Positions 46,352 through 56,723 of a DNA stretch of 64,000 nt are shown piece by piece; position 1 is the stretch's first letter; each line of letters opens with the position of its first letter. The stretch comes from Azospirillum oryzae (GTDB lineage: Bacteria; Pseudomonadota; Alphaproteobacteria; Azospirillales; Azospirillaceae). Position numbers and translations under genes: made by a program. The notes beneath the pieces were generated by a model. It had not been told where the DNA came from, ran no database searches, and saw only the letters and a program-made list of their open reading frames with translations. The DNA is taken from positions 1,472,501 to 1,536,500 of the forward strand of contig NZ_FXAK01000007.1 of the NCBI RefSeq assembly GCF_900177515.1, given 5' to 3'.

Positions 46352-47524
46352 ATGCCCACCTGCATCGCGCCCACCTGCATCGCCCTGATCGTCGCCGGCG
46401 GATCCGGCCAGCGGTTCGGCGCCGAACGGCCGAAGCAGTATCTCGACCTCGCCGGCAAGCCGGTGCTGCGCCGGACGGTGGAGGCGTTCCTCAGCCATCC
46501 CCAGGTCACCGGCGTGCGTGTGGTCATCGATCCGGCGTGGCGCGACGCCTATGACGCCGCGGTCGCCGGCCTCGGCCTGCCCCAGCCGGTGTCGGGCGGC
46601 GCCAGCCGTCAGGACTCGGTGCGCAACGGGCTGGAGGCTCTCGCCGCCGACGGCGCGCTCGACCTCGTGCTGATCCATGACGCCGCCCGTCCGCTGATCG
46701 ACGCGGCCACCATCGGCGCGGTGATCGCCGCGCTCGACAGCACGCCCGGCGCCATCGCCGCGGTCCCGGTCGCCGACACGCTCAAGCGCGGCAGTTCCGG
46801 CACCATCGCCGGCACGGTGGACCGCGAGGCGCTATGGCGGGCGCAGACCCCGCAGGGCTTCCGCTTCCCCGCCATTCTGGAGGCCCACCGCGCCGCCGCC
46901 GGCCTGTCGCTGACCGACGATGCCGCGGTGGCCGAACGCGCCGGTCTGGCCGTGGCTCTGGTGCCGTCCAAGGAGGACAATTTCAAGGTGACCACGCCCG
47001 ACGACCTGACCCGCGCCACCCGCGCGGTCATGAGCAGCCTGTGGGATGTGCGGACCGGCAGCGGCTTCGATGTCCACCGCTTCACCGACGGTGATTTCGT
47101 GACGCTCTGCGGCCTGCGGGTTCCGCACGACCATGGGCTGGAAGGCCATTCCGATGCCGATGTCGGCCTGCATGCCCTGACCGATGCGATTCTCGGCGCG
47201 CTGGCCGCCGGCGACATCGGCAGCCACTTCCCGCCGACCGACCCGCGCTGGCGCGGCGCCGACAGCGCCAAGTTCCTGCGCCATGCCGCCGATCTGGTGG
47301 CGGAGCGCGGCGGCGTCATCGCCCACGCCGACGTGACCATCATCTGCGAGCGGCCGAAAGTCGGCCCTCACCGCGCCGCGATGGCCGAACGCATTGCCCA
47401 AATCCTGGGCATCGAGGTCGGCCGGGTCAGCGTCAAGGCGACCACCACCGAGCAGCTGGGTTTCACCGGCCGGCGCGAGGGCATCGCCGCGCAAGCAGTG
47501 GCGACCATCCGGCTCCCCGGCTAA
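46352..47524 (+). CDS. ispDF: Bifunctional IspD/IspF isoprenoid enzyme
   Basis: 390 residues from the ATG at 46352. IspD (about 1-230, CTP + MEP to CDP-ME) has ALIVAGGSGQRFGAERPKQY and LIHDAARPLIDAATIG. IspF (about 232-390, forms the cyclic diphosphate) starts RTGSGFDVHRF, with zinc ligands Asp/His there and in LEGHSDADVGLHALTDAILG, then GDIGSHFPPTDPRW. Fusion of these two MEP-pathway steps is typical of alphaproteobacteria. An upstream in-frame codon at 46217 would add a non-conserved leader. Confidence 0.96.
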   Translation: MPTCIAPTCIALIVAGGSGQRFGAERPKQYLDLAGKPVLRRTVEAFLSHPQVTGVRVVIDPAWRDAYDAAVAGLGLPQPVSGGASRQDSVRNGLEALAADGALDLVLIHDAARPLIDAATIGAVIAALDSTPGAIAAVPVADTLKRGSSGTIAGTVDREALWRAQTPQGFRFPAILEAHRAAAGLSLTDDAAVAERAGLAVALVPSKEDNFKVTTPDDLTRATRAVMSSLWDVRTGSGFDVHRFTDGDFVTLCGLRVPHDHGLEGHSDADVGLHALTDAILGALAAGDIGSHFPPTDPRWRGADSAKFLRHAADLVAERGGVIAHADVTIICERPKVGPHRAAMAERIAQILGIEVGRVSVKATTTEQLGFTGRREGIAAQAVATIRLPG

Positions 47525-47560
47525 CATCCCATCCGACAGTCCATACCGGGAGAGGCCGAC

Positions 47561-48064
47561 ATGTTTCCCGAGCCCATCCGCGAGCTTTCCGCCCAGGTGC
47601 TGGCCGAATACGGCCTCGCCGGCTTCATGCTGGCGACCGCCGAGTCCTGCACCGGCGGGCTGATCGCCGGCGCGCTGACCGACATCGCCGGTTCGTCCAA
47701 GGTGGTCGACCGCGGCTTCGTCACCTACACCAACATCGCCAAGACCGAGCTGCTCGGCGTCCCCGCCAGCCTGTTGCACGCCCACGGCGCCGTCAGCCCG
47801 GAGGTGGCGGTCGCCATGGCGGTCGGCGCGCTGGCGAAATCACGGGCCGACGTGACGGTGGCGGTAACCGGCATCGCCGGACCCGGCGGCGCGACGGAGA
47901 CCAAGCCGGTGGGCCGCGTCTATGTCGCCACCGCCGTCCGCGGCGGGGCGGCCAAGGCCAAGGAATACACCTTCCCCGGCGACCGCGACGCCGTGCGCAT
48001 GGCAACGGTCCAGGCGGCGCTGGAGCGGCTGCGGCTGGCCCGTCCGACCGGAAGCCTGCGCTGA
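47561..48064 (+). CDS. pncC: CinA-family nicotinamide-nucleotide amidohydrolase
   Basis: A 167-residue CinA C-terminal-type amidase. The signature is ATAESCTGGLIAGALTDIAG with the catalytic Ser. SKVVDRGFVTYTNIAKTELL and VTGIAGPGGATETKPVGRVY follow. Such stand-alone proteins deamidate nicotinamide mononucleotide to nicotinate mononucleotide for NAD recycling. It follows ispDF by 36 nt and probably shares its transcript. Confidence 0.9.
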   Translation: MFPEPIRELSAQVLAEYGLAGFMLATAESCTGGLIAGALTDIAGSSKVVDRGFVTYTNIAKTELLGVPASLLHAHGAVSPEVAVAMAVGALAKSRADVTVAVTGIAGPGGATETKPVGRVYVATAVRGGAAKAKEYTFPGDRDAVRMATVQAALERLRLARPTGSLR

Positions 48065-48106
48065 AGAAACGCCGGCAAACTCTTCATCAACAAGGAAAAT
48101 CACCAG

Positions 48107-48295
48107 ATGCCGACCATCAACATCCAGCTGTTCGAAGGCCGCACCGTCGAGCAGAAACGCGAATACGCCAAGGCGCTGACCGAAGCGACCGTGAAGGTGC
48201 TCGGCTGCTCGCCCTCGGCGGTGGACATCATCTTCCAGGACGTGAAGAAAAGCGATTGGGCCAGCGGCGGGGAGTTGTGGTCGGACAAGACCTGA
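48107..48295 (+). CDS. 4-Oxalocrotonate tautomerase family protein
   Basis: A 62-residue tautomerase subunit. The protein begins MPTINIQLFEGRT, so removal of Met exposes the catalytic Pro1. VEQKREYAKALTEATVKVLG and VDIIFQDVKKSDWASGGEL follow, as in small 4-OT enzymes that shift double bonds in keto acids. The length is exactly that of hexameric 4-OT. The metabolic role is unknown. It lies 42 nt after pncC. Confidence 0.88.
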   Translation: MPTINIQLFEGRTVEQKREYAKALTEATVKVLGCSPSAVDIIFQDVKKSDWASGGELWSDKT

Positions 48296-48328
48296 CCGAC
48301 CACCTCCGCAACTGCCTGCAAGCCGGCG

Positions 48329-48784
48329 TCAAGCCGGCTGCGTCACCCGGCCCGGCCCGTAAAGCTGGGCCGCCCGTGTTTCGAAGGCCTGCACCATGCG
48401 GCGCACCGCCTCGTTGAACAGCAGGCCCATGATCTTCTGCAGCATCTTCGAACGGAACTCGAAATCGACGAAGAAGTCGACGCAGCAGCCGCCGGGATGA
48501 TCGTTGAAGATCCAGTGGTTGTTCAGGTACTGGAACGGCCCGTCGGTGTACTGCACATCGATCCGGCAAGCCGGCGCGCTCAGCTCCACCCGAGAGGTGA
48601 AGCGTTCGCGGACCATCTTGAAGCCGATGATCAGGTCCGCGAACATGACATCGCCTTCGCGCTTGCGGATGCGGGCCGCCAGGCACCAGGGCAGAAACTC
48701 GGGATACTTCTCCACATCGGCGACCAGGTCGTACATCTGCTGGGGCGTGTAGGGAAGAACCTTCTTTTCCGCGTGCGTCGGCAT
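48329..48784 (-). CDS. RatA/COQ10-like START-domain protein
   Basis: A 151-residue polyketide-cyclase/COQ10 family protein: VLPYTPQQMYDLVADVEKYPEFLPWC, split here only by the wording of the family signature, is its hallmark. It continues with GPFQYLNNHWIFNDHPGGCC and FFVDFEFRSKMLQKIMGLLF. Homologues bind ubiquinone and support respiration; E. coli RatA was reported to hinder ribosome subunit joining. It lies 35 nt after lipA, same strand. Confidence 0.87.
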   Translation of the reverse strand: MPTHAEKKVLPYTPQQMYDLVADVEKYPEFLPWCLAARIRKREGDVMFADLIIGFKMVRERFTSRVELSAPACRIDVQYTDGPFQYLNNHWIFNDHPGGCCVDFFVDFEFRSKMLQKIMGLLFNEAVRRMVQAFETRAAQLYGPGRVTQPA

Positions 48785-48819
48785 GCCCGTACCCGTTTCC
48801 TTTTATTGAACCGCCTGGA

Positions 48820-49776
48820 TCAGGCGGCCGCGACCCCCAGCTTGCGCAGCCGGGCTTCGCGCAGTTTCTCGAAATCGGCGCCCGCATGATAGGACGAGCG
48901 CGTCAGCGGCGACGAGGCCACCAGCAGGAAGCCCTTGCCACGGCCGACAGTGGAATAACCGTCGAACTCCTCGGGAGTCACGAAACGATCCACCGCCGCA
49001 TGCTTGGGCGTGGGCTGGAGATACTGCCCAATCGTCAGAAAGTCCACATCGGCGGAGCGCAGATCGTCCATCACCTGCCCGATCTCCTCCTTCGTCTCGC
49101 CCAGTCCGACCATCAGGCCGGACTTGGTGAAGATCGTCGGATCCAGCTCCTTCACCCGCGCCAGCAGCTGCAGCGAGGCGAAATAGCGCGCACCCGGGCG
49201 GATGTTGGGATAGAGGCGCGGAACAGTCTCCAGATTGTGGTTGAAGACGTCGGGCCTGGCCTCCACCACCACCTCGACCGCACCCTTCTTCTTCTGGAAG
49301 TCGGGGGTCAGGATCTCGATCGTCGTCTCCGGCGAGGCGGCGCGGATGGCGCGGATGGTGCGGGCGAAATGCTCGGCACCGCCGTCAGCCAGATCGTCGC
49401 GGTCGACCGAGGTGATGACGACGTGGCTCAGCTTCAGCTTGCCGACCGCCTCGGCCACATTGTCCGGCTCATGCGGGTCCAGCTGATCCGGACGCCCGGT
49501 CTCGACATTGCAGAAGGCGCAGCCGCGCGTGCAGATGGAGCCCAGGATCATGAAGGTGGCGTGCTTGTGCTTCCAGCACTCCCCGATGTTCGGGCAGGCG
49601 GCCTCTTCGCACACGGTGTTCAGCTTCAGCCCGCGCATCAGCTGGCGGGTCTCGTTGTATTCCTGGCTCATCGGCGCCTTGACCCGGATCCAGGCCGGTT
49701 TGCGCTGGATCGGGTTGTCGGGCTTATGGGCCTTTTCGGGGTGGCGCAGCTTCTCGGTCTGGTCGACGAGGGTCAT
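48820..49776 (-). CDS. lipA: Lipoyl synthase
   Basis: A 318-residue radical-SAM enzyme that inserts two sulphurs into octanoyl groups on lipoyl domains. The auxiliary cluster Cys residues lie in NTVCEEAACPNIGECW and the SAM cluster is CTRGCAFCNVETG (CX3CX2C). MVGLGETKEEIGQVMDDLRS and FLTIGQYLQPTPKHAAVDRF are family hallmarks. It is downstream of lpdA and DUF29, placing lipoate synthesis next to the pyruvate dehydrogenase genes whose lipoyl domains need it. Confidence 0.97.
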   Translation of the reverse strand: MTLVDQTEKLRHPEKAHKPDNPIQRKPAWIRVKAPMSQEYNETRQLMRGLKLNTVCEEAACPNIGECWKHKHATFMILGSICTRGCAFCNVETGRPDQLDPHEPDNVAEAVGKLKLSHVVITSVDRDDLADGGAEHFARTIRAIRAASPETTIEILTPDFQKKKGAVEVVVEARPDVFNHNLETVPRLYPNIRPGARYFASLQLLARVKELDPTIFTKSGLMVGLGETKEEIGQVMDDLRSADVDFLTIGQYLQPTPKHAAVDRFVTPEEFDGYSTVGRGKGFLLVASSPLTRSSYHAGADFEKLREARLRKLGVAAA

Positions 49777-49838
49777 GGTCTAAAGCTCCCGATGGCCGAC
49801 GCGATGCCCCGGCCCCGACAATAGGTGCGATAAGGATG

Positions 49839-50324
49839 TCAAACCCGCCATTCCGGCGGAAACAGCTCGGCCGGATAGGCCGGATCGAGCGCCTGGTCAA
49901 GCGTGAAAGGCGACTCGACCGGGAAATGCCCATCGGGGACATCCGCCTCGACGGCGGCCCGCAGGCGGGCATCCGAATAAACCTCGGCAAAGACGTCGGC
50001 GATGTAGGGCCGGAGGCTGGGACTGTCCTTGATATCCTTGAGCAGCTTCTTGCGCTGCTCCCGGACGGTCAGGCGCCAGCCGCGCTCGCACCGTTCCCGA
50101 AGGTCAGGACAGAACATCCATTTCAGCAAATGGACCAGCAGAACGCCAAGGCGGCTGTCGATCTCGGATTTCTGGCTGCGGCCCATGCTCTCGATCTCCT
50201 CGGCGACGTTCTCCCAGTCGACCGGGGCGTTGTTCCGCTCGGCGCCGGCACGGCGAAGCTCCTGCGCCTGGGCTTGGGTCCAGGCGTAGAAATCCTCGTC
50301 GTAAGCGGCGCTGCTGCGGTCCAT
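49839..50324 (-). CDS. DUF29 domain-containing protein
   Basis: 161 residues from the ATG at 50324 (MDRSSAAYDEDFYAWTQAQA). The DUF29 pattern is YDEDFYAWTQAQAQELR, then VDWENVAEEIESMGRSQKSE and IDSRLGVLLVHLLKWMF, ending PYIADVFAEVYSDAR. The family is helical, widespread in cyanobacteria and alphaproteobacteria, and of unknown function. It lies between lpdA and lipA on the same strand. Confidence 0.85.
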   Translation of the reverse strand: MDRSSAAYDEDFYAWTQAQAQELRRAGAERNNAPVDWENVAEEIESMGRSQKSEIDSRLGVLLVHLLKWMFCPDLRERCERGWRLTVREQRKKLLKDIKDSPSLRPYIADVFAEVYSDARLRAAVEADVPDGHFPVESPFTLDQALDPAYPAELFPPEWRV

Positions 50325-50366
50325 GGCTCCGTCCAAAGGGGAAAACGTCACCTCGGAAAATCTTAT

Positions 50367-51764
50367 TTAAAAGTGGATCGCCCGGCCATAGGCATCAAGG
50401 ACCGACTCATGCATCATTTCCGACAGGGTCGGATGCGGGAACACCGCATGCATCAACTCGGCCTCGGTCAGCTCCGACGATTTGGCGATGCCGTAGCCCT
50501 GGATCAGCTCGGTCACTTCCGCACCGATCATGTGGGCGCCCAGCATCTCGCCGGTCTTGGCGTCGAAGATGGTCTTGATCAGGCCTTCCGGCTCGCCCAG
50601 CGCGATGGCCTTGCCGTTGCCGACGAACGGGAAGCGGCCGACCTTGATTTCGTAGCCGGCTTCCTTCGCCTTCTTCTCCGTCAGGCCGACCGACGCGATC
50701 TGCGGGTGCGAATAGGTGCAGCCCGGGATGTTGCGGACGTTCAGCGCATGCGGATGCTTGCCGGCAATGTGCTCGGCCACGATCACGCCCTCGTGGCTGG
50801 CCTTGTGGGCAAGCCAGGGGGCGCCGGTCACGTCGCCGATGGCGTACACGCCCGGCTCGTCGGTCTCGCACATGCCGTTGGTCTGGATGTGGCCGCGGTC
50901 GGTCTTGACCTTGGTGTTCTCCAGCCCCAGCCCTTCGGTGTTCGGGCTGATGCCGACGGCGACGATGACGCGGTCGACCGTGATGTCCTCGGTCTTGCCT
51001 CCGGCCTCGACGGCCACGGTCACGCTGTCGGCGGCCTTGCGCAGGTTGCCGGCCTTGCCGCCGGTGATGATGCGCATGCCCTGCTTTTCAAAAGCTTTCC
51101 GGGCCATTGCGGAGATTTCCTCATCCTCCACCGGAAGGATGCGGTCCATCACCTCGACCACTGTAACTTTGGCGCCCAAAGCGTTGTAGAAGCTGGCGAA
51201 TTCGATGCCGATGGCACCGGACCCGATGACCAGCAGCGACTTGGGCATGGCATCCGGGGTCATCGCCTTGCGATAGGTCCAGACCAGCTTGCCGTCATCC
51301 TCCAGGCCCGGCAGCGTGCGGGCGCGGGCACCGGTGGCAATGATGATGTGCTTGGCGCCGAAGGTGCCGACCGGGGCCTCGCCCTTGGTCACCGCCACCT
51401 GCCCCTTGCCGAGCAGCTTGGCGGAACCTTCGATCACCGCGACCTTGTTCTTCTTCAGCAGGTGCTTGACGCCGCCGTTCAGCTGGCCCGCGACCTTGCG
51501 CGAGCGGGCGACGACCTTGTCCAGGTCGAAGGATGGGTTCTGGATGACCAGACCATAGTCGGCAGCATGCTTGGCGAGATGCAGCACCTCGGCCGAGCGC
51601 AGCAGCGCCTTGGTCGGGATGCAGCCCCAGTTCAGGCAGATGCCGCCCAGGTTTTCACGCTCGATGACCGCGGTGTGCAGGCCAAGCTGCGCGGCGCGGA
51701 TCGCCGCCACGTAACCGCCCGGCCCGCCGCCGATGACGATGACGTCGTAATTCATGTCGGCCAA
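50367..51764 (-). CDS. lpdA: Dihydrolipoyl dehydrogenase (E3)
   Basis: About 465 residues from a TTG at 51764 (ADMNYDVIVIGGGPGGYVAA), chosen because GGGGAG lies 7 nt upstream; the ATG at 51755 lacks a suitable site. It reoxidises dihydrolipoamide with FAD and NAD+. The FAD loop is VIVIGGGPGGYVAAIRAAQL, the redox disulfide is GGICLNWGCIPTKALL, the NAD loop LVIGSGAIGIEFASFYNALG, and the C-terminal active-site His is in HAVFPHPTLSEMMHE. It serves the adjacent pyruvate dehydrogenase genes. Confidence 0.95.
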   Translation of the reverse strand: MADMNYDVIVIGGGPGGYVAAIRAAQLGLHTAVIERENLGGICLNWGCIPTKALLRSAEVLHLAKHAADYGLVIQNPSFDLDKVVARSRKVAGQLNGGVKHLLKKNKVAVIEGSAKLLGKGQVAVTKGEAPVGTFGAKHIIIATGARARTLPGLEDDGKLVWTYRKAMTPDAMPKSLLVIGSGAIGIEFASFYNALGAKVTVVEVMDRILPVEDEEISAMARKAFEKQGMRIITGGKAGNLRKAADSVTVAVEAGGKTEDITVDRVIVAVGISPNTEGLGLENTKVKTDRGHIQTNGMCETDEPGVYAIGDVTGAPWLAHKASHEGVIVAEHIAGKHPHALNVRNIPGCTYSHPQIASVGLTEKKAKEAGYEIKVGRFPFVGNGKAIALGEPEGLIKTIFDAKTGEMLGAHMIGAEVTELIQGYGIAKSSELTEAELMHAVFPHPTLSEMMHESVLDAYGRAIHF

Positions 51765-51779
51765 GGGTGTTCTCCCCAT

Positions 51780-52082
51780 TCAGGAGCGAGGCGCATCCTC
51801 GCGGCCGGCGGCAAAGATGCCTTCCTCGACCCGGCACGCCTCGTCGATGATCGTCTGGTACAGGGTGGCCATGAAGTCCGGATCCAGGCCGTAAGCCAGC
51901 CCCGCCTCGGCCGCCCGTTGTTTCACCGCTTCGACGCGGTCGGGCAGGACGGCCGGCAGGTTCTCCGCCATCTTCACCGCTGCGACGCGGTGGACGACGG
52001 ACAGGCGCTTGCCCAGCAACGCGACAAGCTCGTCGTCGATGGCGTCGATTTCGGCGCGGAGCGGGGCAAGGCTTTTCGACAT
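51780..52082 (-). CDS. Chorismate mutase (AroQ type)
   Basis: A 100-residue all-helical AroQ domain. LAPLRAEIDAIDDELVALLG and KRLSVVHRVAAVKMAENLPA supply the expected basic residues, and the C-terminal DPDFMATLYQTIIDEACRVE completes the fold. It converts chorismate to prephenate for Phe and Tyr. It is placed between pdhC (20 nt upstream) and lpdA on the same strand, inside an otherwise pyruvate dehydrogenase-only operon. Some relatives are isochorismate-pyruvate lyases, but nothing here indicates that. Confidence 0.88.
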   Translation of the reverse strand: MSKSLAPLRAEIDAIDDELVALLGKRLSVVHRVAAVKMAENLPAVLPDRVEAVKQRAAEAGLAYGLDPDFMATLYQTIIDEACRVEEGIFAAGREDAPRS

Positions 52083-52102
52083 GGAACCGGATCCTCGAAC
52101 CG

Positions 52103-53434
52103 TCAGAGCAGCATCGAGAGCGGATCCTCCAGCAGCTTCTTCACCGCCGCAAGGAATTCCGCACCGACGGCGCCATCGGCGACGCGGTGATCGAAGGTGC
52201 CGGTCAGGCTCATCACCGTGGCGATGGCCAGAGCGCCGTCCTTCACCACCGGGCGCTGCTCGCTGGCGCCGACCGCCAGGATGCAGGCCTGCGGCGGGTT
52301 GATGATCGCCGCGAACTGCTTGATCCCCATCATGCCCAGGTTGGAGATGGAGATCGTGCCGCCCTGATACTCTTCCGGCTTCAGCGCGTTGTCGCGCGCC
52401 TTCTTGGCCAGCGCCTTCATCTCGTTGGAGATGTCGGCCAGACCCTTGGTCTCCGCCTTCTTGACGATCGGGGTGATCAGCCCGGTCGGGGTGGCGACGG
52501 CAACCGAGATGTCGGCATGCTGGAACTGCAGCATCGCCTCGTCGGTCCAGGCGGCGTTCAGTGCCGGGACCTTCTTCAACGCCAGCGCCACGGCGCGGAT
52601 GATGAAGTCGTTCACCGACAGCTTGTAGGCGTCGGACCGGCCGTTCAGATCGGCGCGGACCTTCATCAGCGCGTCGATCTCGACATCCACCGTCAGGTAA
52701 TAGTCGGGAACGGTGCGCTTCACCTCGCCCAGACGCTTGGCGATTGTCTTGCGCATGCCGCTGTTCGGCACGGCGGTGTAGGCCATGCCCAGCTTGTCGG
52801 CGAGCGCCTTGGCATCCACACCCTCGGCCTTCGCCGGAGCCGGAGCCGCCGCGGGCGCCGGAGCGGCGGCGGCCGGAGCCGGGGCCGCAGACGGAGCGGC
52901 AGCGGCCTTGGCCGGACCGGCGGCCTTGGCGGCCTCCACGTCGGCCTTGACGATGCGGCCGTGCGGGCCGGTGCCCTTGACCGACTTCAGGTCGACGCCG
53001 GCCTGTTCGGCGATGCGGCGGGCCAGCGGGCTGGCGAACACGCGCTCACCAGTGGTAGCCGCCGGAGCGGCAGCCGGAGCCGGAGCCGCTGTGGTCGGAG
53101 CGGCCGACGGTGCCGGTGCTGCAGCCGGAGCGGCGGCAGCAGGCGCCGGGGCCGGAGCGGAGCCGGCCGAGGCCAGCGCGCTCTCGTCCTCGCCCTCTTC
53201 CAGCAGGATGGCGATCGGGGTGTTCACCGCGACGCCCTGGCTGCCGGCCGGGATCAGGATCTTGCCGATGCGGCCCTCATCGACCGCTTCGACTTCCATG
53301 GTGGCCTTGTCGGTCTCGATCTCGGCGAGCACGTCGCCGGACTTCACCGTGTCGCCTTCCTTCTTCAACCACTTGGCGAGGTTGCCCTCGGTCATCGTGG
53401 GAGAGAGGGCGGGCATCAGAATCTGAACGGTCAT
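52103..53434 (-). CDS. pdhC: Pyruvate dehydrogenase E2, dihydrolipoamide acetyltransferase
   Basis: A 443-residue E2. The lipoyl domain covers 1-78 with lipoyl-Lys in EIETDKATMEVEAVDEG. An Ala/Pro-rich linker follows, then the E1/E3-binding domain (FASPLARRIAEQAGVDLKSV), another Ala/Pro linker, and the catalytic domain. The active-site motif is FDHRVADGAVGAEFLAAVKK. It transfers acetyl groups to CoA and forms the core of the complex. It lies 16 nt after pdhB. Its lipoyl domain is nearly the same as the one in PdhB. Confidence 0.96.
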   Translation of the reverse strand: MTVQILMPALSPTMTEGNLAKWLKKEGDTVKSGDVLAEIETDKATMEVEAVDEGRIGKILIPAGSQGVAVNTPIAILLEEGEDESALASAGSAPAPAPAAAAPAAAPAPSAAPTTAAPAPAAAPAATTGERVFASPLARRIAEQAGVDLKSVKGTGPHGRIVKADVEAAKAAGPAKAAAAPSAAPAPAAAAPAPAAAPAPAKAEGVDAKALADKLGMAYTAVPNSGMRKTIAKRLGEVKRTVPDYYLTVDVEIDALMKVRADLNGRSDAYKLSVNDFIIRAVALALKKVPALNAAWTDEAMLQFQHADISVAVATPTGLITPIVKKAETKGLADISNEMKALAKKARDNALKPEEYQGGTISISNLGMMGIKQFAAIINPPQACILAVGASEQRPVVKDGALAIATVMSLTGTFDHRVADGAVGAEFLAAVKKLLEDPLSMLL

Positions 53435-53450
53435 CCTATCAGCCCTCCTC

Positions 53451-54860
<1,410 letters not shown>

Positions 54861-54981
54861 TCCTCAACCTCCGGCGGCGCGGGGACCCTGGGTGCCGCTC
54901 CCATCTTCTGGGGGCAACCCGTCCCTGTCGGCACCGCTCCTGCTTTTCGTTGACGTCAGGACCAGACGGTGGATTCGACGA

Positions 54982-56001
54982 TCAGGTCTCGACCAGGATG
55001 TCGGTCCACAGTTCCGACGGATCGGGCTCGGGGCTCTGCTGAGCGAACTCGGCCGATTCGGTGACGATCGCCTTCACCGCGCGATCGATCTCCTTCAGCT
55101 TGTCCTCGTCGGCATGGCCGCCGGCCAGCAGCTTCGACTTCAGCTGGTCGATGGGATCGGACTCCGACCGCATCTTCTCGACCTCCTCCTTCGTCCGGTA
55201 CTTGGCCGGATCGGACATGGAGTGGCCGCGGTAGCGGTAGGTCTTCATCTCCAGGATGACCGGGCCGTTGCCTTCGCGGATGTAGTTCACCCACTTGTCG
55301 GCGGCTTCCTTCACCTCGAGAACGTCCATCCCGTTGACCTGATAGCCGGGGATGCCGTAGGCGGCGCCGCGCTGATGCAGTTCGCCGGCCGAGGCGCGCT
55401 CCTGCGAGGTGCCCATGGCGTACTTGTTGTTCTCGATGACGAACAGCACCGGCAGCTTCCAGAGAGCCGCCATGTTGAAGCTCTCGTACACCTGGCCCTG
55501 GTTGATGGCGCCGTCGCCGCAATAGACCGCGGACACGCCGCCGTCATTGAGGTACTTGTGCGCGAAGGCGAGGCCGGTGCCGAGCGGAACCTGGCCGCCG
55601 ACGATGCCGTGGCCGCCGTAGAAGTTCTTCTCGCGGCTGAACATGTGCATCGAGCCGCCCTTGCCCTTGGAGTAGCCTCCGATGCGGCCGGTCAGCTCGG
55701 CCATCACGCCCTTGGCCTCCATGCCGCAGGCCAGCATGTGGCCGTGGTCACGGTAGCTGGTGATGACGGTGTCGCCCTGCTTCAGGGCGGCCTGCACGCC
55801 GACCACGACGGCTTCCTGGCCGATGTAGAGATGGCAGAAGCCGCCGATCAGGCCCATGCCGTACAGCTGGCCCGCCTTCTCTTCGAAGCGGCGGATCAGC
55901 AGCATCTCGCGATAGTAATGAAGAAGCTCTTCGGAAGAGACGGCTTGAGCGGGCGCGGTGTCGGTCTGCGCCTTGGTGGAACGGCGTCGGGACGCGGCCA
56001 T
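54982..56001 (-). CDS. pdhA: Pyruvate dehydrogenase E1 alpha
   Basis: 339 residues from the ATG at 56001 (MAASRRRSTKAQTDTAPAQA), with ggggagga just upstream. The thiamine-diphosphate motif is YCGDGAINQGQVYESFNMAA ending in the Asn pair of VIENNKYAMG. The phosphorylation-loop region YRYRGHSMSDPAKYR is conserved. First pdh gene; pdhB follows after 121 nt. The frame stays open to 56133, but the extra residues are not conserved. Confidence 0.96.
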   Translation of the reverse strand: MAASRRRSTKAQTDTAPAQAVSSEELLHYYREMLLIRRFEEKAGQLYGMGLIGGFCHLYIGQEAVVVGVQAALKQGDTVITSYRDHGHMLACGMEAKGVMAELTGRIGGYSKGKGGSMHMFSREKNFYGGHGIVGGQVPLGTGLAFAHKYLNDGGVSAVYCGDGAINQGQVYESFNMAALWKLPVLFVIENNKYAMGTSQERASAGELHQRGAAYGIPGYQVNGMDVLEVKEAADKWVNYIREGNGPVILEMKTYRYRGHSMSDPAKYRTKEEVEKMRSESDPIDQLKSKLLAGGHADEDKLKEIDRAVKAIVTESAEFAQQSPEPDPSELWTDILVET

Positions 56002-56195
56002 GATTCCTCCCCAGGGTTCAAGCGGCAAAGGTCTTTGACAACACCTTTTGCCGCCGCGCGTTGCGGGCATGCGAGAGCCCGCACCGGAAGCGAATATGGC
56101 GCGCACACTACACGAGCTTCTGGGTCTGCGCAAACGTCTGTTTTTGCAGCGCTATTTCAGATTAACCGCGATTCGGTTAATCGGCTGATATCCCC

Positions 56196-56567
56196 TTACT
56201 TCTGCTGGCTCGCACCTTCCGGATCGGCCAGTTTGGGAAGCTTGACGATGACGTCGCGCGGGTTCGCGAAATTCAGCATCAGGCGCGCCCGCTCCTCCAG
56301 CATGTCGCGGTCAAGGCCGTCGCCGCGCAGCAGCTGGGCGCGCCGTTCCATATCCTCCCGCTCGGTGCGGAGCTGGTTGAGCACATCCTCCGCCTGGGCG
56401 ATTTCCCCCTGGATCTGCTTCATCGCCACCAGCCCGCGGTCGCCATGGATCGCGTAGTAGGCGAAGTAGGCGACCACGCAGGCGCACAGCGCCGGCATGA
56501 TTGCTTGGCGGATCGCGCTTTTGGCGGCGCGGGCGAGCGTGTCGGTGAGGTCGGCGATCATCGTCAT
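56196..56567 (-). CDS. ftsB: FtsB/DivIC-type septum formation initiator
   Basis: A 123-residue bitopic protein: short cytoplasmic head, membrane helix (IMPALCACVVAYFAYYAI), then a coiled coil (LVAMKQIQGEIAQAEDVLNQ, LRTEREDMERRAQLLRG) and LDRDMLEERARLMLNFANP, the conserved FtsB end. It joins FtsL and FtsQ at the division septum. Location just upstream of pdhA is common in alphaproteobacteria. A start two codons later (MIADLTD) is equally possible. Confidence 0.9.
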   Translation of the reverse strand: MTMIADLTDTLARAAKSAIRQAIMPALCACVVAYFAYYAIHGDRGLVAMKQIQGEIAQAEDVLNQLRTEREDMERRAQLLRGDGLDRDMLEERARLMLNFANPRDVIVKLPKLADPEGASQQK

Positions 56568-56698
56568 GGTGGCACGATGGAATCACAGCGGCTTTCCACC
56601 GGTCAAACGAAAAAGATGGAACAGCCAAGTCGCAAAAGGTTCGTGATCTTTGCGCAACCCAGTAATGGGTATCCCTCACGCCCAAGCCACAAGTCGAC

Positions 56699-56723
56699 GG
56701 AATGTTCCTATAAAGTTCTCGTT
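56699..56723 (+). promoter_or_regulatory. Candidate EcfG-type general stress promoter
   Basis: ggaat (56699-56703), 16 nt, cgtt (56720-56723): one mismatch from the GGAAC-N16/17-CGTT consensus of the alphaproteobacterial general stress sigma factor. It lies in the 357-nt gap between ftsB and the small lipoprotein gene, about 200 nt before the latter. The rest of the gap holds no gene that I can support. Confidence 0.4.

Noticed and set aside
49836..52190. A 784-codon plus-strand open frame
   Set aside because: It runs antisense across DUF29, lpdA and aroQ. It is an artefact of high GC third positions.
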